DNA of 5,183 bases, taken from positions 1-5,183 of the forward strand of contig JAHELO010000153.1 of the NCBI GenBank assembly GCA_024644145.1, given 5' to 3'. Position 1 is the stretch's first letter; each line of letters starts with the position of its first letter. The notes below the pieces were generated by a model. That model saw nothing but the letters and a program-made list of their open reading frames with translations. It had not been told where the DNA came from and did not search any database. A program made the translations under genes and the position numbers. Below, piece by piece: positions 1 through 5,183 of the stretch. This stretch comes from Christiangramia sp. GTDB lineage: Bacteria; Bacteroidota; Bacteroidia; Flavobacteriales; Flavobacteriaceae.

Positions 1-663
1 AGAGATTCTTCTGAAGGTGCTGCAATCGCACAGGTAAATAATGACAACACTAAAGGTGTGATCATTTCACTAAACTGTGAGACAGACTTCGTTGCTAAAA
101 ATGATGATTTCATCAAATTGGCTAACGACTTCGCCAATATGGCTCTTAACTACTCTACTAAAGAGGAATTATTAGCTGCAGATTACAATGGTATTTCTGT
201 TGAGGATAAACTTACTGAGCAAACTGGTGTTATTGGTGAGAAAATCGAAATTGGTGCTTTCAGAACTTTAGAAGCTCCATTCGTTGGATCTTACATCCAC
301 GCTGGTAACAAAATAGCTGTACTTACAGGTCTTTCTAAGAATGTAGATGGAGCTGAAGAGGCTGCAAAGAACGTTTCTATGCAGGCAGCAGCTATGAACC
401 CTGTAGCTCTTAATGAAGAAGGTGTTGATCAGGCTACTATAGACAAGGAAATTGAGATCGCTAAGGATACACTAAGACAGGAAGGTAAGCCAGAAAATAT
501 GTTAGACAAGATCGCTCAGGGTAAACTTCAGCGTTTCTTCAAAGACAATACTCTGGTACACCAGGCTTATATCAAAGAAAACAAACAAAGTGTTGCTGAA
601 TACGTTAAATCTGTAGACAGTGATCTTGAAGTTGTTGCTTTTGAAAGAGTTGCTTTAGGATAA
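1..663 (+). CDS. tsf: Elongation factor Ts, 5' end missing
   Basis: EF-Ts is the cytoplasmic guanine-nucleotide exchange factor that releases GDP from EF-Tu so that it can reload with GTP. The frame is open from base 1, giving 220 visible residues before the TAA stop; the gene starts before the window. Visible residues 28-33 read TDFVAK, the family signature. Its Asp-Phe pair (D80/F81 in E. coli) inserts into EF-Tu and disturbs the Mg2+ site. By that alignment about 50 residues are missing, mainly the N-terminal UBA-like domain, and the full protein would be about 270 aa. The core continues through the segments GSYIHAGNKIAVL and MQAAAMNP and ends in a typical Bacteroidota C-terminus (AFERVALG). 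A GTG at 58-60 could be mistaken for a start, but it falls in the middle of a conserved strand. In this phylum rpsB usually lies upstream, outside this window. A strong terminator follows 20 bases after the stop, so this gene ends its operon. Confidence 0.98.
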   Translation, partial: RDSSEGAAIAQVNNDNTKGVIISLNCETDFVAKNDDFIKLANDFANMALNYSTKEELLAADYNGISVEDKLTEQTGVIGEKIEIGAFRTLEAPFVGSYIHAGNKIAVLTGLSKNVDGAEEAAKNVSMQAAAMNPVALNEEGVDQATIDKEIEIAKDTLRQEGKPENMLDKIAQGKLQRFFKDNTLVHQAYIKENKQSVAEYVKSVDSDLEVVAFERVALG

Positions 664-683
664 TCTAAAGACGCATAAATTCT

Positions 684-717
684 AAAAAGAGGTTTTATTC
701 ATTTAAAACCTCTTTTT
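684..717 (+). terminator. Intrinsic terminator of tsf
   Basis: A perfect 14-bp stem (684-697 pairing with 704-717) encloses a 6-base loop, TTCATT. The 3' arm runs into seven consecutive T residues at 713-719. The core is AGAGG/CCTCT flanked by A/T pairs. It lies 20 bases after the tsf stop, as expected for rho-independent termination. The A-rich 5' arm gives a shorter T-run on the other strand, so weak bidirectional action is possible. Confidence 0.93.
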
Positions 718-736
718 TTATACTTATCTTTTTCAA

Positions 737-767
737 TTACTAGAGCTAGGCCAGATTAAAATATTTG
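737..767 (+). promoter_or_regulatory. Weak candidate promoter for trmN6
   Basis: After the tsf terminator the next gene needs its own promoter. The best match I see to the Bacteroidota consensus (TTG, 17-23 bases, TAnnTTTG) is TTA at 737-739, 20 bases, then AATATTTG at 760-767. Both boxes miss the consensus by one base. It would leave a leader of about 55-60 bases before the ATG at 831. This is suggestive only. Confidence 0.28.
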
Positions 768-830
768 ATTTAAGTTTCAGCAAAAGACCAATCCCCTTCT
801 CATTAATAGAAGTATCTAAACCTTTTAGAA

Positions 831-1553
831 ATGCCAGACAAGCCATTCAAATTCAAACAATTCAGCATAGAACAGGATCGCTGTGCAATGAAGATAGGCA
901 CTGACGGGGTGCTACTGGGAGCATGGGCTTCTCTGGACCATAAGCCAGATAGTATTCTGGATATTGGCGCAGGAACTGGATTAATTGCCCTAATGCTTGC
1001 TCAAAGATCTGAAGCTGCCCTTATCGACGCTTTAGAAATTGAAGAGAATGCCTACGAACAGGCTGTAGAAAATTTTGAGAAAAGTGATTGGGGAGATCGC
1101 TTATTCTGTTATCATGCAGGTTTCGATGAATTCGTGGATGAAATGAAAGAGGAAGATAAATATGATCTTATTATTTCCAACCCTCCGTTCTACTCTGAAG
1201 ATTATAAAACCGGAAACGAAAACCGCGATAAAGCGCGATTTGCAGACGCACTTCCCCTGGACGAACTCATAAGCGGCGCATCTGTCCTTCTCTCAGAAAC
1301 CGGACATTTAGATTTAATTATCCCCTATTCTGAAGAAAATAAAGCATTAAGTATTGCCCATACGTTTCATTTATTTCCCAGAAAGATCACCAGGGTTAAA
1401 GGCACCGATAATTCTCCTGTTAAGAGATGCCTTATTAGTTTTAGCTTCAGTAAAAAAGATCCTGAAATAAACGAACTGGTTTTAGAAATATCGCGCCATA
1501 ATTACACCCGGGAATTCAGAGAGCTGGTCTCAGATTTCTACCTGAAATTATAA
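831..1553 (+). CDS. trmN6: tRNA1(Val) (adenine-37-N6)-methyltransferase
   Basis: A class I SAM-dependent methyltransferase of the YfiC/TrmN6 family, which methylates N6 of A37 next to the anticodon of tRNA1(Val) in E. coli. It is a 240-aa cytoplasmic protein, the usual family length. Visible motifs: an N-terminal GTDGVLLGAW (23-32) typical of this family; the SAM-binding glycine motif DIGAGTG (44-50); the acidic residue after strand 2 in ALEIEE (E69 region); the catalytic NPPF (117-120) that marks amino-group methyltransferases; and a C-terminal tail ending DFYLKL, common in Bacteroidota members. The ATG at 831 is the first start that precedes the conserved FxFKQFxIxQD block, and it has only an A-rich leader with no clear Shine-Dalgarno. 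The gene stands between a terminator and the promoter of the next gene, so it is probably a single transcription unit with some read-through. The N6-adenine chemistry is secure from NPPF; the exact tRNA target comes from the family. Confidence 0.9.
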   Translation: MPDKPFKFKQFSIEQDRCAMKIGTDGVLLGAWASLDHKPDSILDIGAGTGLIALMLAQRSEAALIDALEIEENAYEQAVENFEKSDWGDRLFCYHAGFDEFVDEMKEEDKYDLIISNPPFYSEDYKTGNENRDKARFADALPLDELISGASVLLSETGHLDLIIPYSEENKALSIAHTFHLFPRKITRVKGTDNSPVKRCLISFSFSKKDPEINELVLEISRHNYTREFRELVSDFYLKL

Positions 1554-1584
1554 TTGCTTCTCATAAAAGACTTGGTTACATTTG
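1554..1584 (+). promoter_or_regulatory. Bacteroidota-type promoter of glutaryl-CoA dehydrogenase
   Basis: TTG at 1554-1556, a 20-base spacer, then TACATTTG at 1577-1584: an exact match to the TTG-N17-23-TAnnTTTG pattern known from Flavobacterium and Bacteroides sigma factors. The -33 box begins on the base right after the trmN6 stop codon. The expected start of transcription is roughly 1588-1592, giving a leader of only about 10-14 bases before the ATG at 1602. This argues that translation does not begin at the in-frame TTG at 1554. Confidence 0.72.
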
Positions 1585-1601
1585 TTGGAAACACTACACA
1601 A

Positions 1602-2777
1602 ATGAAACCAGATCAATTTCAGGCTCCTGATTATTACAATCTTGACGAGCTTTTGACCGATGAACATAAAATGGTTCGCGACGCCACAAGAGAATGGGTT
1701 AAACGCGAAGTTTCACCAATTATCGAAGAAGCCGCACAAAATGCTAAATTCCCTGATCAACTAATAAACGGCCTGGCTGAAATTGGAGCTTTTGGCCCTT
1801 ACATTCCTGAGGAATATGGTGGTGCAGGTTTAGACCAGATATCATATGGTTTGATCATGCAGGAAATAGAGCGCGGAGACAGCGGGATACGCTCTACCGC
1901 TTCTGTTCAGTCTTCACTTGTAATGTACCCTATATATAAATATGGAACAGAAGAACAGAAAAAGAAGTTCCTCCCAAAATTAGCTTCAGGAGAAATGATT
2001 GGCTGTTTTGGACTTACCGAACCAGACCATGGATCTAATCCCGGGGGAATGACAACCAGTTTCAAAGACAAGGGGGATCACTACCTGCTTAACGGAGCAA
2101 AAATGTGGATCTCTAACTCCCCGTTTGCAGATATTGCAATTGTTTGGGCTAAAAACGAAGAAGGACGAATTCACGGCCTGATCGTTGAACGTGGAATGGA
2201 AGGCTTCACAACTCCAGAAACCCATAATAAATGGTCCCTTAGAGCCAGTGCAACTGGTGAATTAATATTTGATAATGTGAAAGTTCCAAAAGAGAACCTG
2301 ATGCCTAATAAAACAGGTTTAGGAGCTCCACTCGGCTGCCTGGATTCAGCAAGATACGGGATTGCCTGGGGAGCGATTGGAGCGGCGATGGACTGTTACG
2401 ACACGGCGTTAAGATATGCCAAAGAGAGAGAACAATTTGGTGTACCAATCGCAGCAAAGCAATTACAACAAAAGAAACTGGCAGAGATGATCACAGAGAT
2501 CACTAAAGCTCAGTTAATGGCATGGAGACTGGGAACCCTGCGCAATGAAGGCAAGGCTACTTCAGCCCAAATTTCTATGGCTAAACGAAACAATGTGGAA
2601 ATGGCAATAAAGATAGCCAGAGAAGCAAGACAGGTACTCGGCGGGATGGGAATTACCGGTGAATACAGCATTATGAGACATATGATGAACCTTGAAAGTG
2701 TTATTACTTACGAGGGAACGCATGATATTCATTTATTAATTACTGGCCTGGATATTACCGGTCATGCTGCCTTCTAA
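1602..2777 (+). CDS. gcdH: Glutaryl-CoA dehydrogenase (acyl-CoA dehydrogenase family)
   Basis: An FAD flavoenzyme that oxidises and decarboxylates glutaryl-CoA to crotonyl-CoA and CO2, the step joining lysine/tryptophan breakdown to the crotonyl-CoA pathway. It is 391 aa, normal for the family. Order: N-terminal helical domain (about 1-130); middle beta domain with GCFGLTEPDHGSNPGGM (135-150) and WISNSP (169-174) for flavin binding; C-terminal helical domain with REQFGVPIAAKQ (276-287), the Arg/Gln/Phe FAD contact, and LGGMGITGEY (346-355). The catalytic base is E371 in TYEGTHDIH. Residues E90, R97 and S98 in EIERGDSGIRS match human E87, R94 and S95, which hold the glutarate carboxylate and separate this enzyme from ordinary short-chain dehydrogenases. 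I chose the ATG at 1602 because the in-frame TTG at 1554 is the promoter -33 box and the extra residues look non-native. An SRPBCC protein follows 7 bases downstream. No other lysine-degradation gene is visible. Confidence 0.9.
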   Translation: MKPDQFQAPDYYNLDELLTDEHKMVRDATREWVKREVSPIIEEAAQNAKFPDQLINGLAEIGAFGPYIPEEYGGAGLDQISYGLIMQEIERGDSGIRSTASVQSSLVMYPIYKYGTEEQKKKFLPKLASGEMIGCFGLTEPDHGSNPGGMTTSFKDKGDHYLLNGAKMWISNSPFADIAIVWAKNEEGRIHGLIVERGMEGFTTPETHNKWSLRASATGELIFDNVKVPKENLMPNKTGLGAPLGCLDSARYGIAWGAIGAAMDCYDTALRYAKEREQFGVPIAAKQLQQKKLAEMITEITKAQLMAWRLGTLRNEGKATSAQISMAKRNNVEMAIKIAREARQVLGGMGITGEYSIMRHMMNLESVITYEGTHDIHLLITGLDITGHAAF

Positions 2778-2784
2778 CTTTAGA

Positions 2785-3234
2785 ATGGAACACTTAACTT
2801 ACAATATAGAAATACAATGCCCCCGGGAAATAGTCTATGAAATTATGCTGGACTCCGTGCATTTTAAAGAATGGACTTCCTTATTCGCTGACGGATCGCG
2901 CTATGAAGGTGAATGGAAAGAGGGCGCCAGAATGGAATTTCTTGTACAAAATGAAAATGGAAAGGACGATGGAATGGTTAGCCACATTGAAGAGATAATT
3001 CGATATGAAAAAGTGGTGATCAAACATCTAGCTATGCTTAAAGATGGAAATGAAATACCAATGGAGAAAAATGATAGTATTTACGAAATCTATAATTTCT
3101 CTTCAATAAATAACATAACAAGATTAAGTGTTGAGATAGATTCAAAGCCAGAATGGACAGACTATTTTAACGATACTTATCCTATAGCACTTCAGAAATT
3201 AAGGGAGATCTGCGAAAAAAATTGTCAGGGCTAA
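2785..3234 (+). CDS. SRPBCC/AHSA1-like small-ligand-binding protein
   Basis: A soluble 149-aa protein with the sequence character of the START/Bet v 1-like SRPBCC fold, whose members enclose a hydrophobic ligand or act as co-chaperones or cyclases. The N-terminus gives a first strand (LTYNIEIQCP, 4-13), then the helix EIVYEIML and HFKEW (27-30), where a Trp commonly sits in this fold. Alternating strands follow (about 40-57, 63-82, 97-119), then a long amphipathic C-terminal helix (about 130-147) that would close the cavity. No catalytic residue can be named. The ATG at 2785 lies 7 bases past the preceding stop; an in-frame ATG at 2764 would overlap the dehydrogenase by 14 bases and add seven residues before the fold starts, so I reject it. 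It is almost certainly co-transcribed with the glutaryl-CoA dehydrogenase. A link to CoA or fatty metabolism is possible but unproven. Its stop overlaps the stop of the convergent - strand gene. Confidence 0.85.
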   Translation: MEHLTYNIEIQCPREIVYEIMLDSVHFKEWTSLFADGSRYEGEWKEGARMEFLVQNENGKDDGMVSHIEEIIRYEKVVIKHLAMLKDGNEIPMEKNDSIYEIYNFSSINNITRLSVEIDSKPEWTDYFNDTYPIALQKLREICEKNCQG

Positions 3235-3410
3235 ACCAAATCAAAACAGGGGCAACGTTTACAACGCTTGCCCTTTTTATATTTATCACAACATTCTTTT
3301 TTCAGAGGTTTAGGCTTCTTTGCCACCACTCCTTCGACTCTCAAATAATCTTTAGATTTATTCGAATAGAATATGATCACATGTAAATTACTGACAAAAT
3401 TAGCATCCAT
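3231..3410 (-). CDS. Small Lys/Cys-rich hypothetical protein (59 aa)
   Basis: Reading the - strand from the ATG at 3410 to the TAG at 3233-3231 gives 59 residues. The N-terminal half (NLHVIIFYSNKSKDYLRVEG, 8-27) looks like a short beta element with hydrophobic alternation. It is followed by VVAKKPKPLKK (28-38) and a cysteine cluster C40, C41, C50, C53, C55 (CC-x8-C-x2-C-x-C) set among lysines and arginines. This composition looks like a genuine small protein and recalls conserved small Bacteroidota proteins with CC..KYKKGK.C..CP, though I cannot name a family. The cysteines could bind Zn2+ or an iron-sulfur cluster; the basic charge would also suit nucleic-acid contact. There is no signal peptide or membrane segment. 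It converges on the SRPBCC gene with overlapping stops and diverges from the DUF3050 gene across 113 bases. The function is unknown. GTG codons at residues 28-29 are alternative starts but would discard the ordered-looking N-terminus. Confidence 0.75.
   Translation of the reverse strand: MDANFVSNLHVIIFYSNKSKDYLRVEGVVAKKPKPLKKECCDKYKKGKRCKRCPCFDLV
3250..3278 (+). terminator. Intrinsic terminator of the dehydrogenase/SRPBCC unit
   Basis: GGGCAA at 3250-3255 pairs with TTGCCC at 3268-3273, continued by CGTT (3256-3259) with AACG (3263-3266). A single bulged C sits at 3267 and the loop is three bases. Five T residues follow (3274-3278), 15 bases after the SRPBCC stop codon ends. The hairpin lies wholly inside the convergent small gene and coincides with its Lys/Arg/Cys codons, so the same bases serve as coding DNA on the other strand. 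Confidence 0.75.
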
Positions 3411-3424
3411 ACTTTAAGTTAATC

Positions 3425-3455
3425 CAAATAGCTGATTTTCTGAGTTAAACAACAA
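3425..3455 (-). promoter_or_regulatory. Weak candidate promoter for the 59-aa gene
   Basis: On the - strand TTG (3455-3453) is followed after 20 bases by GCTATTTG (3432-3425), and a second TTG (3452-3450) lies 17 bases away. The TTTG end of the -7 box matches but its leading TA does not. The ATG at 3410 lies 14 bases downstream, close to the 17-18 bases seen for the two better promoters in this window. It is offered only because position and spacing fit. Confidence 0.28.
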
Positions 3456-3474
3456 TTAAAAACTCATTAAGATT

Positions 3475-3505
3475 TTTTTAATTACTCTATCAGATTTTAC
3501 CTTTG
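3475..3505 (+). promoter_or_regulatory. Bacteroidota-type promoter of the DUF3050 gene
   Basis: TACCTTTG at 3498-3505 (followed by C) is an exact TAnnTTTG -7 box of the kind frequent in Flavobacteriaceae. Twenty bases upstream, the -33 position falls in a T-tract (3473-3479) giving TTT in place of TTG. The ATG at 3524 begins 18 bases after the box, the same geometry as the promoter at 1554-1584. The in-frame TTG at 3503 is therefore promoter DNA and not a start codon. Confidence 0.62.
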
Positions 3506-3523
3506 CAAAAAATTGTTTACAAT

Positions 3524-4309
3524 ATGATATCAGAGATAAACGAAAGTTTAAAACCTCTAACCAACCAATTATTAAATCATTCCCTATATCAAAAGATCAA
3601 TACCCCGGAGCAGCTACAGATCTTTATGGAGCATCATGTTTTTGCAGTCTGGGATTTTATGTCTCTTCTTACCTCCCTTCAGGAGATCCTTACAAAAACT
3701 ACAAACCCGTGGCTGCCGGTTGGAGATCCTGAGACCAGGTATCTTATTAATGAAATTGTACTGGCAGAGGAAACTGATATTAATAAACAGGGAAAACGCC
3801 AGAGTCATTTCGAAATGTATCTGGATGCCATGGACGCGGCCGGCGCCAGCAGAGCGAAGGTCGAAGAACTTTTAATGCAGGTGACTCATGGAACCGATAT
3901 TTTCCTGGTGATCGCCACAAGTAAACTTCCGGTTAGCATTAAACAATTCCTGAAACATACCTTTGAAGTAGTTTACAGCAGGGAGCCTCACAAAATTGCA
4001 TCTGCGTTTACCTTCGGGCGTGAAGGTCTAATTCCTGAAATGTTCTCCTCTATTATAGGAAAGGTTCAGAATAATTTTCCCGAAGACGACCTGAGCCAGT
4101 TCAAATATTATTTTGATCGTCATATCGAGCTGGATGGGGACGAACACGGGCCTATGGCTTTTAAAATGGTAGAAGACCTGTGCGGAAACGATGCGAGGAA
4201 ATGGGAGGAAGTAAAAGAGACAGCTAAAACATCATTACAAAGCAGACTGGAACTCTGGAATGGGATTGAAGCAGAAATAGAAGCTACTACTGCCGCGACA
4301 AGTACATAA
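3524..4309 (+). CDS. DUF3050 family, heme-oxygenase-like helical protein
   Basis: A soluble, largely helical 261-aa protein that I recognise as DUF3050, a family that as I recall belongs to the heme-oxygenase-like fold group with TENA/PqqC-type proteins and diiron oxidases. Landmarks: MEHHVFAVWDFM (35-46), LINEIVLAEETD (74-85), SHFEMYLDAM (94-103), FTFGREGLIPEMF (162-174) and YYFDRHIELDGDEHGPM (195-211). The last holds H200, D204 and H208 in an H-x3-D-x3-H arrangement. With H38, E82/E83, H95 and E167 this resembles the ligand layout of heme-oxygenase-like diiron oxidases such as CADD. Metal binding and oxidase activity are my inference; the family has no function I can state. The C-terminus trails off in a low-complexity Ala/Thr tail (254-261). 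The ATG at 3524 is chosen because the upstream TTG lies in the -7 box. It is transcribed alone and converges, with 6 bases between stops, on a ferredoxin gene. I see no terminator hairpin between them. Confidence 0.82.
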   Translation: MISEINESLKPLTNQLLNHSLYQKINTPEQLQIFMEHHVFAVWDFMSLLTSLQEILTKTTNPWLPVGDPETRYLINEIVLAEETDINKQGKRQSHFEMYLDAMDAAGASRAKVEELLMQVTHGTDIFLVIATSKLPVSIKQFLKHTFEVVYSREPHKIASAFTFGREGLIPEMFSSIIGKVQNNFPEDDLSQFKYYFDRHIELDGDEHGPMAFKMVEDLCGNDARKWEEVKETAKTSLQSRLELWNGIEAEIEATTAATST

Positions 4310-4315
4310 AATATA

Positions 4316-4651
4316 TTATTCAGAAGCGGGAGCGATCTTTACCTCCAGGCCATCCAGGCCTTCAGTAATAGGTATCTGGCAGCTTAACCTGCTGTTATCC
4401 TCCAGGAAAAAGGCCTGATCCAGCATGTCTTCTTCCTCATAACTCTTTTCAGGAAGCATATGCTCAAAATTAAGAATATAGCACTGGCAGGAAGCGCACA
4501 TGGCCATACCGCCACATATACCAATTGTACCTTCAGGAGCCAGTTCGTAGGAACGAATTACTTCCATAAGGTTCATATTCATATCTGTAGGAGCATCAAC
4601 TCTATGAGCTTCGCCCTGGCGATCTATTATAGTGATCTTGATATCTGACAT
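4316..4651 (-). CDS. [2Fe-2S] ferredoxin, adrenodoxin type
   Basis: A small acidic soluble electron carrier of 111 aa with a beta-grasp fold. The cluster ligands are C46, C52, C55 and C91 (C-x5-C-x2-C-x35-C) in GICGGMAMCASCQC and RLSCQIP, the spacing of adrenodoxin/putidaredoxin-type ferredoxins as opposed to plant type. An extra cysteine at 57 is not a normal ligand. An acidic helix follows the cluster loop (ILNFEHMLPEKSYEEEDMLD, 59-78), the surface that docks reductases and oxygenases in this family. The start is ATG at 4651, preceded by an AGGA three bases upstream, which may serve as a short-spaced ribosome site. It is the second gene of a - strand pair behind a ferredoxin-NADP reductase, with 67 bases between that contain a hairpin. 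The natural reading is that the reductase feeds this ferredoxin; the final electron acceptor is not visible in the window. Confidence 0.94.
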   Translation of the reverse strand: MSDIKITIIDRQGEAHRVDAPTDMNMNLMEVIRSYELAPEGTIGICGGMAMCASCQCYILNFEHMLPEKSYEEEDMLDQAFFLEDNSRLSCQIPITEGLDGLEVKIAPASE

Positions 4652-4672
4652 CTATCCTAATTATTTGAAATA

Positions 4673-4712
4673 CGTCAACCCAAACCTGAACAAAGACAGG
4701 ATTCGGTTGACG
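4673..4712 (-). promoter_or_regulatory. 40-base imperfect hairpin between reductase and ferredoxin
   Basis: CGTCAACC (4673-4680) pairs exactly with GGTTGACG (4705-4712). Inside, AA/TT (4682-4683 with 4702-4703) and CCTG/CAGG (4685-4688 with 4697-4700) continue the stem, interrupted by a C-C and an A-A mismatch and closed by an 8-base loop (4689-4696): 14 pairs in 16 positions. It fills most of the 67-base spacer, ending 6 bases after the reductase stop and starting 21 bases before the ferredoxin ATG in the direction of transcription. No T-run follows on the - strand (TATTTCAAAT), so it is not a standard terminator. An attenuator, an mRNA processing or stabilising element, or a protein operator are the candidates. 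Confidence 0.6.
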
Positions 4713-4718
4713 ACTTTC

Positions 4719-5183
<465 letters not shown>

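Noticed and set aside
58..60. GTG as the start of the EF-Ts gene
   Set aside because: The frame is open to base 1 and the codons upstream encode recognisable EF-Ts sequence; GTG is an internal valine and the gene is simply cut by the window edge.
815..829. Inverted repeat TCTAAA-CCT-TTTAGA just before the trmN6 start
   Set aside because: Six-base AT-rich arms are expected by chance in such a spacer; there is no second copy or other sign of an operator.
1986..2225. Open frame on the - strand inside the dehydrogenase gene
   Set aside because: It lies fully within a strongly supported gene, and its translation shows no recognisable motif; it is a shadow frame. The same holds for frames at 3614-3808 (-), 3636-3875 (+), 4460-4648 (+) and 4632-4880 (+).
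2764..2784. Upstream ATG for the SRPBCC gene
   Set aside because: It would overlap the dehydrogenase by 14 bases and add seven residues before the first conserved strand; the ATG at 2785 fits the fold better.
3503..3523. TTG start adding seven residues to the DUF3050 protein
   Set aside because: The TTG is the end of the exact -7 box TACCTTTG, and transcription would begin downstream of it.
4310..4315. Terminator between the convergent DUF3050 and ferredoxin genes
   Set aside because: Only six AT-rich bases separate the stops and I find no stem in or around them.
4673..4712. Reading the hairpin as a rho-independent terminator of the reductase gene
   Set aside because: There is no T-run after the stem on the transcribed strand, and the downstream ferredoxin shows no convincing promoter of its own, so full termination here is unlikely.

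Overview
The window looks like chromosomal DNA from a marine-type member of the Flavobacteriaceae (Bacteroidota), near Gramella/Christiangramia or Salegentibacter in flavour. Three things suggest this: the low-to-moderate GC content, A-rich leaders in place of strong Shine-Dalgarno sites, and promoter elements of the TTG / TAnnTTTG type in two or three spacers. The protein families point the same way. No sequence search was possible, so the genus is only an impression. I see no insertion sequence, phage gene, CRISPR array, tRNA or rRNA.

Left part (1-1553, all + strand): the 3' three quarters of tsf (elongation factor Ts), closed by a strong intrinsic terminator at 684-717, then a complete tRNA1(Val) adenine-37 N6-methyltransferase (trmN6/yfiC type). 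Both serve translation.

Middle part (1554-3410): a well-formed promoter lies directly behind the trmN6 stop codon and drives a glutaryl-CoA dehydrogenase (391 aa). A small SRPBCC/AHSA1-fold protein follows after 7 bases. That two-gene unit ends at a hairpin plus T-run (3250-3278). The hairpin lies inside a second, convergent gene on the - strand (3231-3410), which encodes a 59-residue lysine- and cysteine-rich protein that is easily missed. The stop codons of the two convergent genes overlap.

Right part (3411-5183): a 113-base divergent spacer separates the small - strand gene from a DUF3050-type, heme-oxygenase-like helical protein (+ strand, 261 aa) with its own TACCTTTG -7 box. Its C-terminal half carries an H-x3-D-x3-H motif and upstream Glu/His residues that could bind a metal pair. 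Facing it, only 6 bases away, is a - strand pair: a thioredoxin-reductase-like ferredoxin-NADP reductase (cut by the window end) followed by a vertebrate/adrenodoxin-type [2Fe-2S] ferredoxin. The two are separated by 67 bases that contain a conspicuous 40-base imperfect hairpin. Reductase and ferredoxin plausibly form an NADPH-to-ferredoxin electron chain. Whether that chain serves the neighbouring DUF3050 protein is speculation.

Most of the window is ordinary housekeeping or metabolic DNA. The items most worth a second look are the short Cys-rich gene, the hairpin between reductase and ferredoxin, and the possible metal site of the DUF3050 protein.
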